Below are positions 8,943 through 17,570 of a DNA stretch of 26,032 bases, piece after piece. Numbering within the stretch: the stretch's first letter is position 1; the number at the start of each line of letters is the position of its first letter. Position numbers and translations under genes: made by a program. This stretch comes from Chara braunii (Eukaryota > Streptophyta > Charophyceae > Charales > Characeae). The notes under the pieces were generated by a model. It was not told where the DNA came from. It worked only from the letters and a program-made list of their open reading frames with translations, and searched no databases. The DNA is taken from assembly GCA_003427395.1 (NCBI GenBank), contig BFEA01000010.1, forward strand, positions 5,774,531 to 5,800,562, read 5' to 3'.

Positions 8943-9509
8943 GTGCAGGATGAAGTACACACAGCAAAAGCCCTACTCCAACACCCATCCACAGGCATGC
9001 CCCATGCCTATGAACACAACCACAACCCCATAAACACAGCTGCTCCTCCTTCCCCCTTCCTCCAACACCCATTCACAGAAATGCCCCATGCCTATGAACA
9101 TAACCACAACCCCATCAACACAGCTACTCCTCCTCCCTCCTTCCCCCCCCTCTCCCAACCCCGCAACCACCCTCCCCAGCCCAAATATTATGCAGGCTTG
9201 GGACACTCTTTTCTTGTTGCTACTGTTGTGTTCAGGGTGGCGTTGGTTCTGCGACAAAGCAAGAGCACCAGTCTCCACGCAACCAAGTTCAATAGAGAAG
9301 CAGTTTGGCAAGAGCAGCCACATAGCACTCCTCGTAAGAGTCAAAACATGATGACACTGAGTGGTGAAAAGCTTTCCGAATTCAAAGCTATCCTACACAC
9401 CTGCAAACACTTTTCTATCCTCCCCTCTAGAACTTTCCTAAAATACAACAGTACAAATGGTTTCTATGTGGCAAAGAACTGGCACATTTGCACTAAACCA
9501 ACCCTCTAA
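8943..9509 (+). CDS. Hypothetical open frame, probably not a gene
   Basis: A 188-residue frame beginning with ATG after GTGCAGG. Its first 65 residues contain a 28-residue sequence repeated twice (HPxTxMPHAYEHNHNPIN core), produced by the 84-bp duplication whose period is a multiple of three. A Pro/Ser-rich part and an unremarkable tail follow. No domain or homologue is recognised. The period keeps both frames of the duplication open, which can create an open frame without selection. Confidence 0.12.
   Translation: MQDEVHTAKALLQHPSTGMPHAYEHNHNPINTAAPPSPFLQHPFTEMPHAYEHNHNPINTATPPPSFPPLSQPRNHPPQPKYYAGLGHSFLVATVVFRVALVLRQSKSTSLHATKFNREAVWQEQPHSTPRKSQNMMTLSGEKLSEFKAILHTCKHFSILPSRTFLKYNSTNGFYVAKNWHICTKPTL
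8977..9144 (+). repeat. 84-bp tandem duplication
   Basis: Two units, starting TCCAACACCCAT at 8977 and again at 9061, share most positions through CCCATGCCTATGAACA, then diverge in a C/T-rich tail. Confidence 0.85.
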
Positions 9510-10098
9510 AACTTTCCTGCAGTCTGGCGGGCTCTTCCTGGTCTCCTCAGGAGCCTCCTCAACGCCCGGGGATTGTCGTCGGTGAACAAAAAATGCTCAG
9601 AGCATAGCGGGAATTGTCAAATTCAGGCAACGAAGGAAAGGTCCAAAATGGAGAGTGGCAAGAAAAGAGAGGAAGGGGAACAGGGACTTTTCTCTCGAGT
9701 ACACAATTTGCAGATGATATCCAATGTCGATATCATCACGTGACGTCAATACTCCCATCGCGCTTGGAGGGTGGTTTCGGTGGATGTCTTCACCGCCATC
9801 TGATGTCCACCCTCTCAATGGTCTCTCGCATCTTGTGACAGCTCAATTTGACCTTATCTCTGTCAATGCAATTCAGCTTGGAAAATGGGAAGAGAGGCAT
9901 CGATGGGTGGGTATCCATTACGCTCTCGTGCAGGCAGGCAGGTGCCAGGCAAGATCCTCCTTGTCATTCTTCCATTGCCAGCTCAACAGCAGCCCTTCCT
10001 TCCTGGGATGAGGTTCGGTAGCTGCCATTCACACACAGCAAGCTGGCTCCTAGCCAACGTCATCCCCAGCACATGGATAAAAGATGACTCGAGCTTGG

Positions 10099-10141
10099 CC
10101 ATTATCCATTCACTAGAGTTGTCCATTATCCATTATCCATT
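10099..10141 (+). repeat. CCATTATCCATT mini-repeat
   Basis: CCATTATCCATT occurs at 10099-10110 and again, extended by one more unit, at 10123-10140. A simple local duplication. Confidence 0.7.
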
Positions 10142-10148
10142 TGCGGGA

Positions 10149-10619
10149 CTAAGGCCATTCTCGCATAGCACTTTTCTGAACGCATCTGACAGGAAATACA
10201 GCCAGACCAGAATGCATCTGACTGTAATCACGTCCAGAGATCAGTTGAAAAAGTCCTAGCGAGAACATGCCCTTATCCATAATCCAGGCAGACTGATTCC
10301 CTTTAGTCCTCTCTGTGCAACTCCAGCTTGTCCCTTGTGCCAAGAGAGAAGTCGATCTCTTCGCTGGAGATGAAGAAACCAATCCAATCAACAAGCATGA
10401 CGTGCGCAGCCAGAACAGACACACACCGATTATAAACCAAACAAGTTCCCCGATGCCATAACTGATTAAGATAGCAGCAGTGTCCCACACATCAACAATA
10501 ACTCTCTGTCCATTCATAAAAGCCCATTGATAACAAGCATAGTGGTGCGAGGGCAGGCAACATCTTCGAGTGCCATAACACACACGGATTTCATCGACAC
10601 AAGAAGGGGGCTGAAACAT
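10149..10619 (-). CDS. Hypothetical open frame with hydrophobic stretches, low support
   Basis: A 156-residue minus-strand frame with ATG start. It has two hydrophobic stretches, around AAILISYGIGELVWFIIGVCLFWL and the following LLIGLV, that could pass for membrane helices. No family is recognised. It has no intron or promoter signal and no neighbour that suggests a role, and overlapping frames exist on both strands. It is listed only because it is the longest open frame in the interval without repeats. Confidence 0.12.
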   Translation of the reverse strand: MFQPPSCVDEIRVCYGTRRCCLPSHHYACYQWAFMNGQRVIVDVWDTAAILISYGIGELVWFIIGVCLFWLRTSCLLIGLVSSSPAKRSTSLLAQGTSWSCTERTKGNQSAWIMDKGMFSLGLFQLISGRDYSQMHSGLAVFPVRCVQKSAMREWP

Positions 10620-11308
10620 AGGACATCATCAGCACAATGCTAATGATGAAATATGGATGAAGTTCCGACAAAACAAGGTAGAGAACACCCAGTTGTAAGG
10701 ACCTGCCAAACACGGACTGAGACACACAGCTGATTTGTGAGTTTTGCCAATGGAAAGTATGACTTGCTGAGTCCCGCTTGTTGCTGAGTTTTCTAAGTCT
10801 GTGTGTGCTTGTGTGTGCTTGCTGGTCCGCGTGCCTGTCTACATGCTTGTCGACTTGAATGCATGTGTGACCCACAAGAGTACTTCTTCGTTCAGGAGGA
10901 CCGGAGGACAGATACGTACCTGTGGCCGTGACTTTAAGGGTTGCAGGGGGGAAAACACTCAAAGTGGCGGGACTAGACCCGCGACACTTAGAGCAGGGGA
11001 AAAACACTCAAGTAGCAGGTAGCCCAGTACCACACCAAGTAACCGTAGATATGCCGGGTACTCGAGGCCGAGCAGAGGAAAACAAAAGTTGGCATTTTTA
11101 GAGGCCCGGTAGTTGTAGGCTAGGTCTAGGCGGGTACCGGTCCGAGTGGTCTGAGTCTAGGGCGTGTACGGGCAATATCAGAGCCTGCAATGATGTTTCC
11201 CTCCGAAAGGTAGGCGGTACCGGTTGCTTGGAGGTCGCGCGGCCTGGAAGTCAAGACCCAAGAGGCAAGTAGGCCGCTCTATCTCCAGGAGGAGCAAAGC
11301 GCTCCTCC

Positions 11309-11611
11309 TCATTTGCTCCATGCAAGTTTGGCGACACGCTGCTGGACCACTGGCTGGAGCAGTGCTGGTTGGAGCAGCGCTGTGGGGAAGAAGGGTGCCC
11401 AGCTCCCCACCTTGGCTATGGTGGAGGAGCTCGGGCTGGAGGAGGAAGAAGGGACTAGGAGAGTGGAGCGCCAGGGGTACTTACCTGGTATGGTGGACGC
11501 CATCTTCATCACCTTGGTGGGCACTGCATCTAGAAGACCCTGTTGGGGTAGAGCAGCATCAAGAAGCTTCGCCGCAGAGTCAGGCATGGCGGCCTGAGCA
11601 GGAGCAGCCAT
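11309..11611 (-). pseudogene. Antisense open frame inside LTR-C (copy 1 of a conserved LTR frame)
   Basis: On the strand opposite to LTR-C, a 100-residue frame opens MAAPAQAAMPDSAAKLLD and continues VPTKVMKMASTIPGKYPW. Its first ~44 residues align with the frame at 25400-25558 in the E3 LTR (MAALAQAAMP, then TKVMKMAATIA). At the equivalent point both copies have CCAGGTAAGT (here 11479-11488, minus strand), a perfect 5' splice-site consensus. No domain is recognised. It could be a captured exon, an antisense LTR transcript or simply a shared repeat sequence. Confidence 0.35.
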
Positions 11612-11617
11612 AGCTGC
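11604..11617. repeat. GCAGCCATAGCTGC palindrome in LTR-C
   Basis: Arms GCAGC and GCTGC around CATA. This is one member of a palindrome family that recurs in the LTRs of this window (also 573-588, 1158-1173, 1334-1350, 12967-12982, 13091-13105). Confidence 0.8.
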
Positions 11618-11885
11618 TTTGAGTTGTGTTTTGCATGTCAGGGCAAGGCTAGTAGTCCGCCATAGCCCCGACCGTCGTGAAGAGGAAGGAGAAGGGTGGC
11701 CATGGCTATGGTGGACCTCATGTTGTGCCTGCAGTAGAAACGAATTCGGACATTGATTCTGGTTCGGCCATTCATCGTCATTATTATTATTTTATTTGAA
11801 TAAAAGGTGAGGAGAAAAGGAGGACGAGTTTGGTTGGCGAGAAGAAGGGGAATTATCATTGGCCTTTGGTGGTGTACATCATCAT

Positions 11886-11945
11886 CTTCTTCTTCTTTCT
11901 TCTTCTTCTTCTTCTTCTTCTTCTTCTTCTTCTTCTTCTTCTTTT
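11886..11945. repeat. (TTC)n microsatellite
   Basis: About 20 TTC/TCT units with one interruption, inside LTR-C just before the E2 insertion. The GAA tract at 25117-25155 is the equivalent, opposite-strand tract of the E3 LTR. Confidence 0.95.
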
Positions 11946-11956
11946 TTGCAATAACC

Positions 11957-12108
11957 CATGCCATAAGTCTCGTGGAAAGACTGAGGGCCAACTCGGTCGC
12001 CCTCAGCCCAGGCCGAAAACAGGGGCAAAGACCCCACACGAATATCCAGGGCCTGGACGAGAGACGGTTGACTTTTGTCAACTGCCGTAACCCAACAGTC
12101 AAAGTCCA
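11957..12108 (+). repeat. 152-bp direct repeat, copy A (E2 LTR start)
   Basis: It aligns with 20339-20490 without gaps. By eye I count about four differences (for example CATAAG/CATATG, CAGCCCAGG/CAGACCAGG and GACGGTTG/GACAATTG). It contains a perfect stem GTTGAC-TTTT-GTCAAC at 12066-12081 and a GAGGG...CCCTC stem near 11985. The two copies are the terminal parts of the E2 LTRs. Minus-strand frames across both copies are by-products of this identity. Confidence 0.9.
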
Positions 12109-12507
12109 AACGTACCCAGTCCAGGCCGCCGGTCAAGCACACACACTTGTTTGTATGCAGGTACCCAGACAGCATAAGGTCCAAGGGGAATGTCTGCAAC
12201 TGTACGATCCAGGCCTTCGGCTGTGACACAATCTGGACGACTGAGGGAAGGAGACCCGAGGCCAGAGAGCCTCGCCAAATGCTACTTAAAGACTGGCCTC
12301 GAGGTGGTCAGTATTCAGTCTTGCTATGCTGGTTCAACGCTGGCTTGACTTTGACTAGACGCTGGCATTATGCTAGCGCGATGCTGGCTAGACGCTGGCT
12401 GTGCATCAGAGCTGCGGACGACGACACGAGGGAGAGGCAGCACGCTGGCATTGTACACCAGGCATGCTGATGTGGCGCTACCTGTGGTCTTCATGGCATG
12501 CTGATGT

Positions 12508-13510
12508 TGTTATGAACTTGGTTGCCCGACGATTTTTACCGCCACTCACACACAGACAATCTCATACACACCCATACATGCATAAGAGAAGGGGGAGAGG
12601 AGACAGAGTCCAAACTGCACACAGATCAGAGAAGATAGCGGAAGCACAGCCATGCACAGATGGGGAGAAGACACACAGTGTTTCTCACTCTCTGACGATA
12701 CTCCCAACAACCAATCACAAGGAAGAACCTGCGAGGATAACAATTGGAATTCACACTGATGAAGAGCCAATTAAACCCAATATCGTTACAGAGTTTGTTC
12801 CAGTATCTCGCCACCCTCAGAACCCCACACTCCACTCTCTACCCTCCACCCAGTTAGTAGCCTCACACGGAAACAGCCTCCCTGAGGACAGCGCCATCCA
12901 CCCAGATGAAGAACAGATCCTGCGAAGAAGTCTCCAGTGCCGATGGACAACTCTGACGAAGAACCAGGCAGCTATGGCTGCCGCCACCCACAAACACTCA
13001 GTGAGGAGCCTCGATGTAGCCCGGCCAGACGCAGATACCCCCAGGGGTAGATGCGCTGAGGTTGCCCCAGCTCCGGCAATCTTCAGAGGGCCAGCTATGG
13101 CTGCCGTCCAAGGCAAGGGTCTCAGGGTGCCGCCTGCAGACAATTGCCACCGCCAACTTGCTTGGCTTCTCCAAATGCCGTGTCGCGAAAATGAACAGCA
13201 AAAGTCCCCAACAGTCCAACCCTAGCCTACTTGTAGATTCTACACTACTCTAGCCTAGGGCCTACCGGTACCCTTTCAGTTAGGGCCTACTCGGCCTCCC
13301 CGAAATCGGTCCTACTGTTGCACTTAGGGCTCAAGGCCACTTAGGACCGGTAACCACTCAGCCCCTACTGCTGTTAATTCAGGCTATTTTTAGAACAGCG
13401 GACGACCCTCAGTGCAAACAAAAAAACACAGCAAAACACACAGCAAACACAGCAGTACACTGTACAGCCTCGCAGTCAGTCTCGGCAGTCGAAATCAGCA
13501 AGTCATTGCA
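12508..13510 (-). mobile_element. Solo LTR nested in the E2 LTR tandem array
   Basis: It begins TGTTATGAACTTGG and ends GTCATTGCA, flanked on both sides by ATGT (12504-12507 and 13511-13514). Removing it plus one ATGT rejoins CATGCTGATGTGGCGCTGCC, the repeat unit of the surrounding array, so the empty site is reconstructed exactly. The left end resembles the E3 LTR end (TGTTATGATCCTGG), and the minus-strand start shares TGACTTGCTG(A/T)TTTCG with E3, so it is a 1003-bp LTR of the E3-like family in minus orientation. Internal sequence was lost by LTR-LTR recombination. It has no gene. Plus-strand frames across it are incidental. It carries two GCTATGGCTGCC palindromes. Confidence 0.88.
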
Positions 13511-13975
13511 ATGTGGCGCTGCCTGTGGTCTTCATGGCATGCTGATGTGGCGCTGCCTCCGGTCTTCATGGCATGCTGATGTGGCGCTGCCACTGGTATA
13601 TGCGGCGCTGCCTCTGGTCTACGTGGCATGCTGACTTGGCGCTGCCTCTGGTCTACGTGACATGCTGACCTGGCGCTGCCTCTGGTCTACGTGGCATGCT
13701 AACATGGCGCTGCCTCTGGTCTACATGGCATGCTGATGTGGCGCTGCCTCTGGTCTACATGGCATGCTGATGTGGCGCTGCCTCTGGTCTATGTGGCATG
13801 CTGACGTGGCAATGCCTCTGGTATATGTGGTGCTGCCTCTGGTACATGTGGCGCTGCCTCTGGTATATGTGTCGCTGCTTCTGGTCTACGTGGGGCTGCT
13901 ATTGGTCTTCATTGATGATGTGGCATTGCCACCTGTCTTGTTTATGACGTGGCATTGTCCATGCTGTCTACATGA
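13511..13975 (+). repeat. 34-bp tandem array with a 21-bp derivative
   Basis: About nine diverged copies of a 34-bp unit (TGTGGCGCTGCCTCTGGTCT plus ACATGGCATGCTGA) run from 13511 to about 13810. About five 21-bp copies (TGCCTCTGGTACATGTGGCGC type) follow. The short unit is the long one minus 13 bp around CATGCTGATG, consistent with slippage between TG-containing direct repeats. One further 34-bp copy lies left of the solo LTR at about 12462-12507. Open frames across the array reflect the repeat. Confidence 0.9.
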
Positions 13976-14358
13976 GGTGACTGGTTGCGAGGAAGAGGAA
14001 GATCAGGACTGTGGGGAGATCGTGAATACGTACCTGGTTGTCTTCATATTGACATTGCTCCAGTGCTGATGAGGGACTAATTAGACGTGCCACGAGGCAC
14101 ATTGAGGTTACTTCAGATACTCATTCAGACCGTCGCTTATTGAAGTGGTGATGGAGGAGGGAGCTCGAAGCAGGAGTGGGCATTGTATTTATTTCCTCTC
14201 ATTTGTCTAATCTCCCTCCTCTCTCCTTCGTCTGTGTATGATTATCTCGTCTCATTCTGTCTGGACACGATCTTGATTATTGGTTATCATCAGCTGCTGA
14301 CATTCATCTGGACTTGCATTGTTGATAACTGTCTTCACGATCTGGGTTCATTGCAATT

Positions 14359-14370
14359 TGGTATCGAAGC
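14359..14370 (+). other. E2 primer-binding site
   Basis: TGGTATCGAAGC lies three bases after the LTR-terminal ATTGCA. It matches TGGTATCAGAGC (initiator tRNA-Met complement) at 10 of 12 positions and is the same type as the E1 and E3 sites. Confidence 0.7.
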
Positions 14371-15324
14371 AACTCTTCATCGCCATCTGCTGTCAGCTGT
14401 CAGGTGCTGACGTGGCACCCAGGTAAGTGGGAGGTGCCGCACGTGCAATATGAAACGCGTTTATTAATGCGCGCGGTCATACCGCAAGTCTAGACATGGT
14501 AATAGTGCACATGTGAGCAGCCGTCTCTTGAAGATGATGACGAAGCTACGCTGAAGATTGAAGAGCTGCGTTGGCAACAGGCTGACGTGGCACTGGTACC
14601 GCTGATGTGGCACATTGTTATGTGGCATGCAGGGCATGGTCTGATGTGGCACGTACCTGTTACTGCTTGCTATTGATGTGCTGACTTGGTATATTGGAGG
14701 AAGGCAGCCCTGCACTGTGACGTGGCATCCCTCCTTGTAGACCTATCGGGTCTTTGATTTGCTGACGTGGCAGACTCTTTGAGTTGCTGTGTTGGAAGGC
14801 CAGGGGTGACACGTGGCATGTGTAAGGACTTTTGAAGATGTGAATGTGCACTTCGGTTGTACTGCTGATGCAGATGATTGAGAAGAGAACTAACCATTGA
14901 TTGTGTTATGTGTTGGTTCTACTTACCTGTTGGTTGTCTGTGGATGCTGTGCATACTTACACTTGTGCTGTTGTCTTGATCACATTGGCTGTTGCTGTGG
15001 TACCTGTAGTTGTAGACTGTCATCACAAAGAATAGACAGCAAAGTTAGACTTTAGGAAAGACTTGGAAATCTGTTTCTTCTGGTAATTCTTGATGTAAGT
15101 TGCTGTATAAGATGCGTGTACTGTGGAATTTATTTCTGTCTTTTTAATTATTGATTGTGCAGTAAATACACGTGGGCAAAATGAACTCTCTCTAGAAATG
15201 TCTGCGTGCCTCCATCTTAACGGGATTTATTCCACTCTTCTTCTTTCCTATCCCTCTCATCGTCTATGCTGATGAAGTAAGGGATCTCAAGACGCGTGGG
15301 CAGATTGATGCAAGGAGGGAGACT
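14371..15324 (+). other. E2 leader
   Basis: About 950 bp, GT-rich on the plus strand and without a gene. The first half carries the GCTGACGTGGCA motif series. CACCCAGGTAAGTGGG at 14416-14431 contains a perfect CAGGTAAGT splice-donor consensus. From about 14830 to 15200 I see only low-complexity TG-rich sequence. Confidence 0.6.
14405..14820 (+). promoter_or_regulatory. Array of TGACGTGGCA (bZIP-like) motifs
   Basis: GCTGACGTGGCA or a one-base variant occurs near 14406, 14581, 14602, 14642, 14717, 14762 and 14810, at irregular spacing, and once in the LTR array near 13801. TGACGTGG is the reverse of CCACGTCA, a known plant bZIP hexamer/G-box-type site. Whether the motifs bind factors is not shown. 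They may be remnants of the same repeat as the 34-bp array (GCTGATGTGGCG). Confidence 0.45.
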
Positions 15325-15942
15325 TTGATCGGCCTCCTTCGCCAGCTCCTTGGTGAAATACATGGTGCTGAACCAGCAGCTGAACAGTATGTTCACGGAC
15401 AGTTCAACCTGCGAGCAGCAGAGGGTGAACTTGAGGCCGCAAAAACTAGTGTTCAGATGCTGGAAACCGGGCGGCGAGTCGAGGAACTCATTCGGCAAGG
15501 GCGTATGGCTCTTGACCAGTATGTTGCCGAACAGTTAGAAGAATTGAGCGGGAAAGGAAAGCAAGAAGAAACAAAAGAAGAAAAGAAAGTGGAACCACAA
15601 CTGCTTGTAGAACTGATGGAAGAAAATGTCAGACATCTAGAAAATACCTTGAGGGAAGAGAAAAGAAAAATTGAAGAGTTCAGAAGGAAGAAGGAAGAAA
15701 GAGAACAACAAGAAAAGATGTTGGAGGAAATGAGGGAGCGGTTTCACTTCGAGAAAGTTGAGACCGACCTGTCGTCCATACTGCAATCTATCATGGCTTA
15801 CCTTGTTCATCTTGAATGAAAGATAGACTCTAACACTGTCTCATTGGAGATTATGATGAAAATGATGAAAGGTAAGGACAAGGTGAGTTTTGAGGAGGAG
15901 AAGAAGGGGGAAGTAGAAAAGAAACCACCCTAGGAGAAACTG
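15325..15942 (+). pseudogene. E2 gag, N-terminal coiled-coil part
   Basis: An open frame to 15819, beginning LRQLLGEIHGAEPAAEQY. It is followed by a highly charged segment (LVELMEENVRHLENTLREEK and on) with heptad-like Leu/Glu/Lys spacing, as in the E1 Gag N-terminus. After a TGA at 15817 the same frame continues KIDSNTVSLEIMMKMMKG to a TAG near 15931, so it was once longer. In-frame upstream sequence (YADEVRDLKTRGQIDARRET, about 15265-15324) suggests the start is earlier than the first Met. Confidence 0.7.
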
Positions 15943-16530
15943 ATGAAAGATGCAATGCAGCAAGAGGACAAACCTGGACCCTCGAAGAAGGAATCCAAGG
16001 AACCGGCAGGGAAGAAAGAAGAATCGGTCAAGAAGAAAGAAGAACCAGCCGACAAGAAAGAAAAACCCACCAAAAAGGAAGAGCCCGTAAAAGAAGCGGA
16101 AAAACCAAAGAAGAAAGAAAAGGTGAAAATAAAATTGTCGTTCACGTATAACAACAAGAAGGAGGAGAACCTGTTATTGTGGATCGCCGAAATACAGACT
16201 TATTGTAGCACTGCACTCGTTGAGCCTGAAAGTCAGGTAGCTTTCTCCACGTCTTGTCTGGGAGGAGTGGCCAAGGAATGGGTGTTGGCCGAGGCCAATG
16301 CCGCAGGCTTTGAAGATATAGGTGAGTGGGCTAAGACCCTGACGTTGAGACAATTTTTCCAAAAGATTAAGGAGAGGTTTCTTGACAAGACGATGACTGA
16401 TAAGGCCTTCGACGAACTCACAACAATCGGGCAAAAGCGTTGGTCCTCAGTGGATGCATCTCCTGCAGGTTCCAGGATTGAACCTGCAAGACAACCAGGT
16501 TTTGTACATCTACTCACGTGCTTTGCCTGA
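15943..16530 (+). pseudogene. E2 gag, Lys-rich linker and capsid-like domain
   Basis: The first ~60 residues are a Lys/Glu/Pro repeat (KKEEPADKKEKPTKK type). Then comes a recognisable Retrotrans_gag region: LSFTYNNKKEENLLLWIAEIQ, then AFSTSCLGGVAKEWVLAEANA, then LRQFFQKIKERFLDKTMTDKAFDELTTI. This is the capsid fold of gypsy Gag. Near 16440 the frame shifts: the open frame runs on as unrelated sequence to 16530, and true Gag continues in the frame starting 16454. Confidence 0.85.
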
Positions 16531-17020
16531 ACCTATTCGCGGACAGCTTGTGGCAGAAGCCAAGTCTGGTAAGTATAACTATCGGCAGCTTCGCGATCTC
16601 GGTCTCCAACGAGAGCAGATGACCGCACAGGTAAAGGAGTCTTACGCTTCAGTAGTCAAATCGGGACCGACTGGTAGGTATGGAAAGCGGGTCCTTTGGC
16701 GGCAAAAGCGCCAGGACCATATGCTTGTTGTATTCGATGATGATACGTTAGAGAAGTTACCCCTCGATGAGTCTGAGGGAGGAGGAGGTAATGGCGGCAG
16801 CGAGTCCGGGAACGGTGACGTCACTGCCGTAATGGCCAACAAGGGAGGTCAAAGTCAGTGGAAGAAGAAAAAGAGGCCACGCTCGTTTCCCGAGCATCCC
16901 AACATTGGGTTCGAGAGACCTTGGAAAAAGATGAACATGACTCGGGAGGAGTAGCAGTCCAAAATGGATAATCGCCAGTGTCACAAGTGTGGTACCGTGG
17001 CACATGTGATAGCCTGATGC
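16454..17020 (+). pseudogene. E2 gag C-terminus with stop-broken zinc knuckle
   Basis: It continues the capsid (LLQVPGLNLQDNQVLYIYSR, then LPEPIRGQLVAEAKSGKYNYRQL), then a Gly/Asn/Ser-rich and basic linker. The frame meets a TAG at 16952-16954. In the same frame the knuckle is CHKCGTVAHVIA-stop-C (16979-17020), a CX2CX4HX4C pattern with TGA at 17015-17017 as the residue before the last Cys. All four ligands survive, but translation would end inside the knuckle. Confidence 0.85.
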
Positions 17021-17235
17021 CCACTTATCCGAAACCCAAAAGCGAGCAGCCAGTAGGAGTAGCATCTGCTCCTACTGAGACGAAGGGTTTAGATCAAGAT
17101 AAAGGTAAGGCGCCTATAACCCCTTCTACCCCTTCGACTCTCAAGGCAGAGGATGGCTCTTCTTCCGCCCGTCGTCCAAACCACCCTGACACAGTCCTTT
17201 GTTTTGTCTCACTGGACGATTCCCTTGATGAACTC
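17021..17235 (+). pseudogene. E2 Gag-Pol linker
   Basis: A Pro/Ser/Thr/Lys-rich stretch follows the knuckle (PKPKSEQPVGVASAPTETK type) up to CFVSLDDSLDELGNEL. It is typical low-complexity linker before the protease. No DSGA/DTGA motif follows it. Confidence 0.6.
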
Positions 17236-17570
17236 GGCAATGAACTAATAATTTTGCCATTTTGCAAGCGGCAACTTCGCCGATTTTTTGTGCTAAAAAG
17301 AAATCATGAAAATGTCTAAAAATTTGAGGGTCCGTAGATTAGGTCATGATCTTTCAGGGAAAAATATCCAAAAAATAAAATAAAATCATTTTAACGGCGA
17401 AATATTCGCCGCGCCGATTCGGTTTATTTCCAATTTTTGTCGCAAATTCCGTACGGAGGCCCGCCCGGTTTTCCACGCTGTACCACCCGTACCCGACGTG
17501 AAACGGCGCTATCGGTACCCCCGAGGTTTCTGATGTCAGGGGGACCGGCGGTTTAAACAAGTAGGCGATT
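17236..17570. other. AT-rich block occupying the place of the E2 protease
   Basis: Base composition changes abruptly to A/T-rich (TAAAAATTTG, ATAAAATAAAATCATTTT), then GC-rich, with no coding frame. It includes a perfect hairpin, CGGCGAA-ATA-TTCGCCG, at 17395-17411. Protease-linker sequence is on the left and pre-RT sequence (PPSIEKLLDEYKDLQSEPT) resumes at about 17575. It is either an insertion with a deletion of the protease or a recombination patch. I could not define terminal repeats or a target duplication. Confidence 0.6.

Larger units (their letters stand above)
8651..10750. other. Unassigned 2.1-kb interval between E1 and LTR-C
   Basis: I recognise no protein domain, RNA gene or LTR here. 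Base composition is more balanced than in the elements and both strands carry modest open frames, none with a known motif. Structures seen are an 11-bp inverted repeat, an 84-bp tandem duplication and a TCCATTA mini-repeat. This is the best candidate in the window for non-transposon host DNA, although an old unrecognisable repeat is equally possible. Confidence 0.5.
10751..11958 (+). repeat. LTR-C: isolated LTR, 3' end cut by E2
   Basis: The start region TGACTTGCTGAG (10760) matches the TGACTTGCTG start seen on the minus strand in the E3 LTR and the solo LTR. Its right half (about 11300-11890) is homologous to 25145-25560 in opposite orientation. Shared landmarks include ACCTCATGTTGTGCCTGCAGTAGAA-type sequence, GGACATTGATTCTGG, a trinucleotide TTC tract and a splice-donor-like ACTTACCTGG. 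It stops at 11958, where E2 begins. No internal region follows it, so it is a solo or orphaned LTR. The exact 5' base is uncertain by about 10 bp. Confidence 0.7.
11959..14355 (+). repeat. E2 5' LTR, enlarged by a nested solo LTR
   Basis: The left boundary is TG at 11959, preceded by CCA as at the right copy. The right boundary is the ...ATTGCA at 14350-14355, three bases before the PBS, matching the ATTGCA ends of E1. Removing the solo LTR and its 4-bp duplication leaves about 1.39 kb. Only the first 150 bp can be checked against the 3' LTR, because that copy is truncated. The LTR includes the 34/21-bp tandem array. TATA-like TACTTAAAG lies near 12283. Confidence 0.7.

Noticed and set aside
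11957-12108. tRNA-derived SINE as an explanation of the 152-bp repeat
   Set aside because: No A-box or B-box (GGTTCGANNCC) is visible, and its two positions are exactly those expected for the start of the E2 LTRs.
11638-12229. Minus-strand frame MTVGLRQLTKVN and its near-copy at 20233-20484 as a conserved protein
   Set aside because: The two differ only because the underlying 152-bp LTR repeat is nearly identical at DNA level. There is no independent evidence of coding, and one runs into the TTC tract.
12401-13225. 274-residue plus-strand frame
   Set aside because: It crosses the boundary of the solo LTR at 12508, has no known domain and is on the strand opposite to that LTR.
13764-14069. 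Leu/Val-rich 101-residue frame resembling a membrane protein
   Set aside because: It is a translation of the 21/34-bp tandem array and carries no signal beyond the repeat period.
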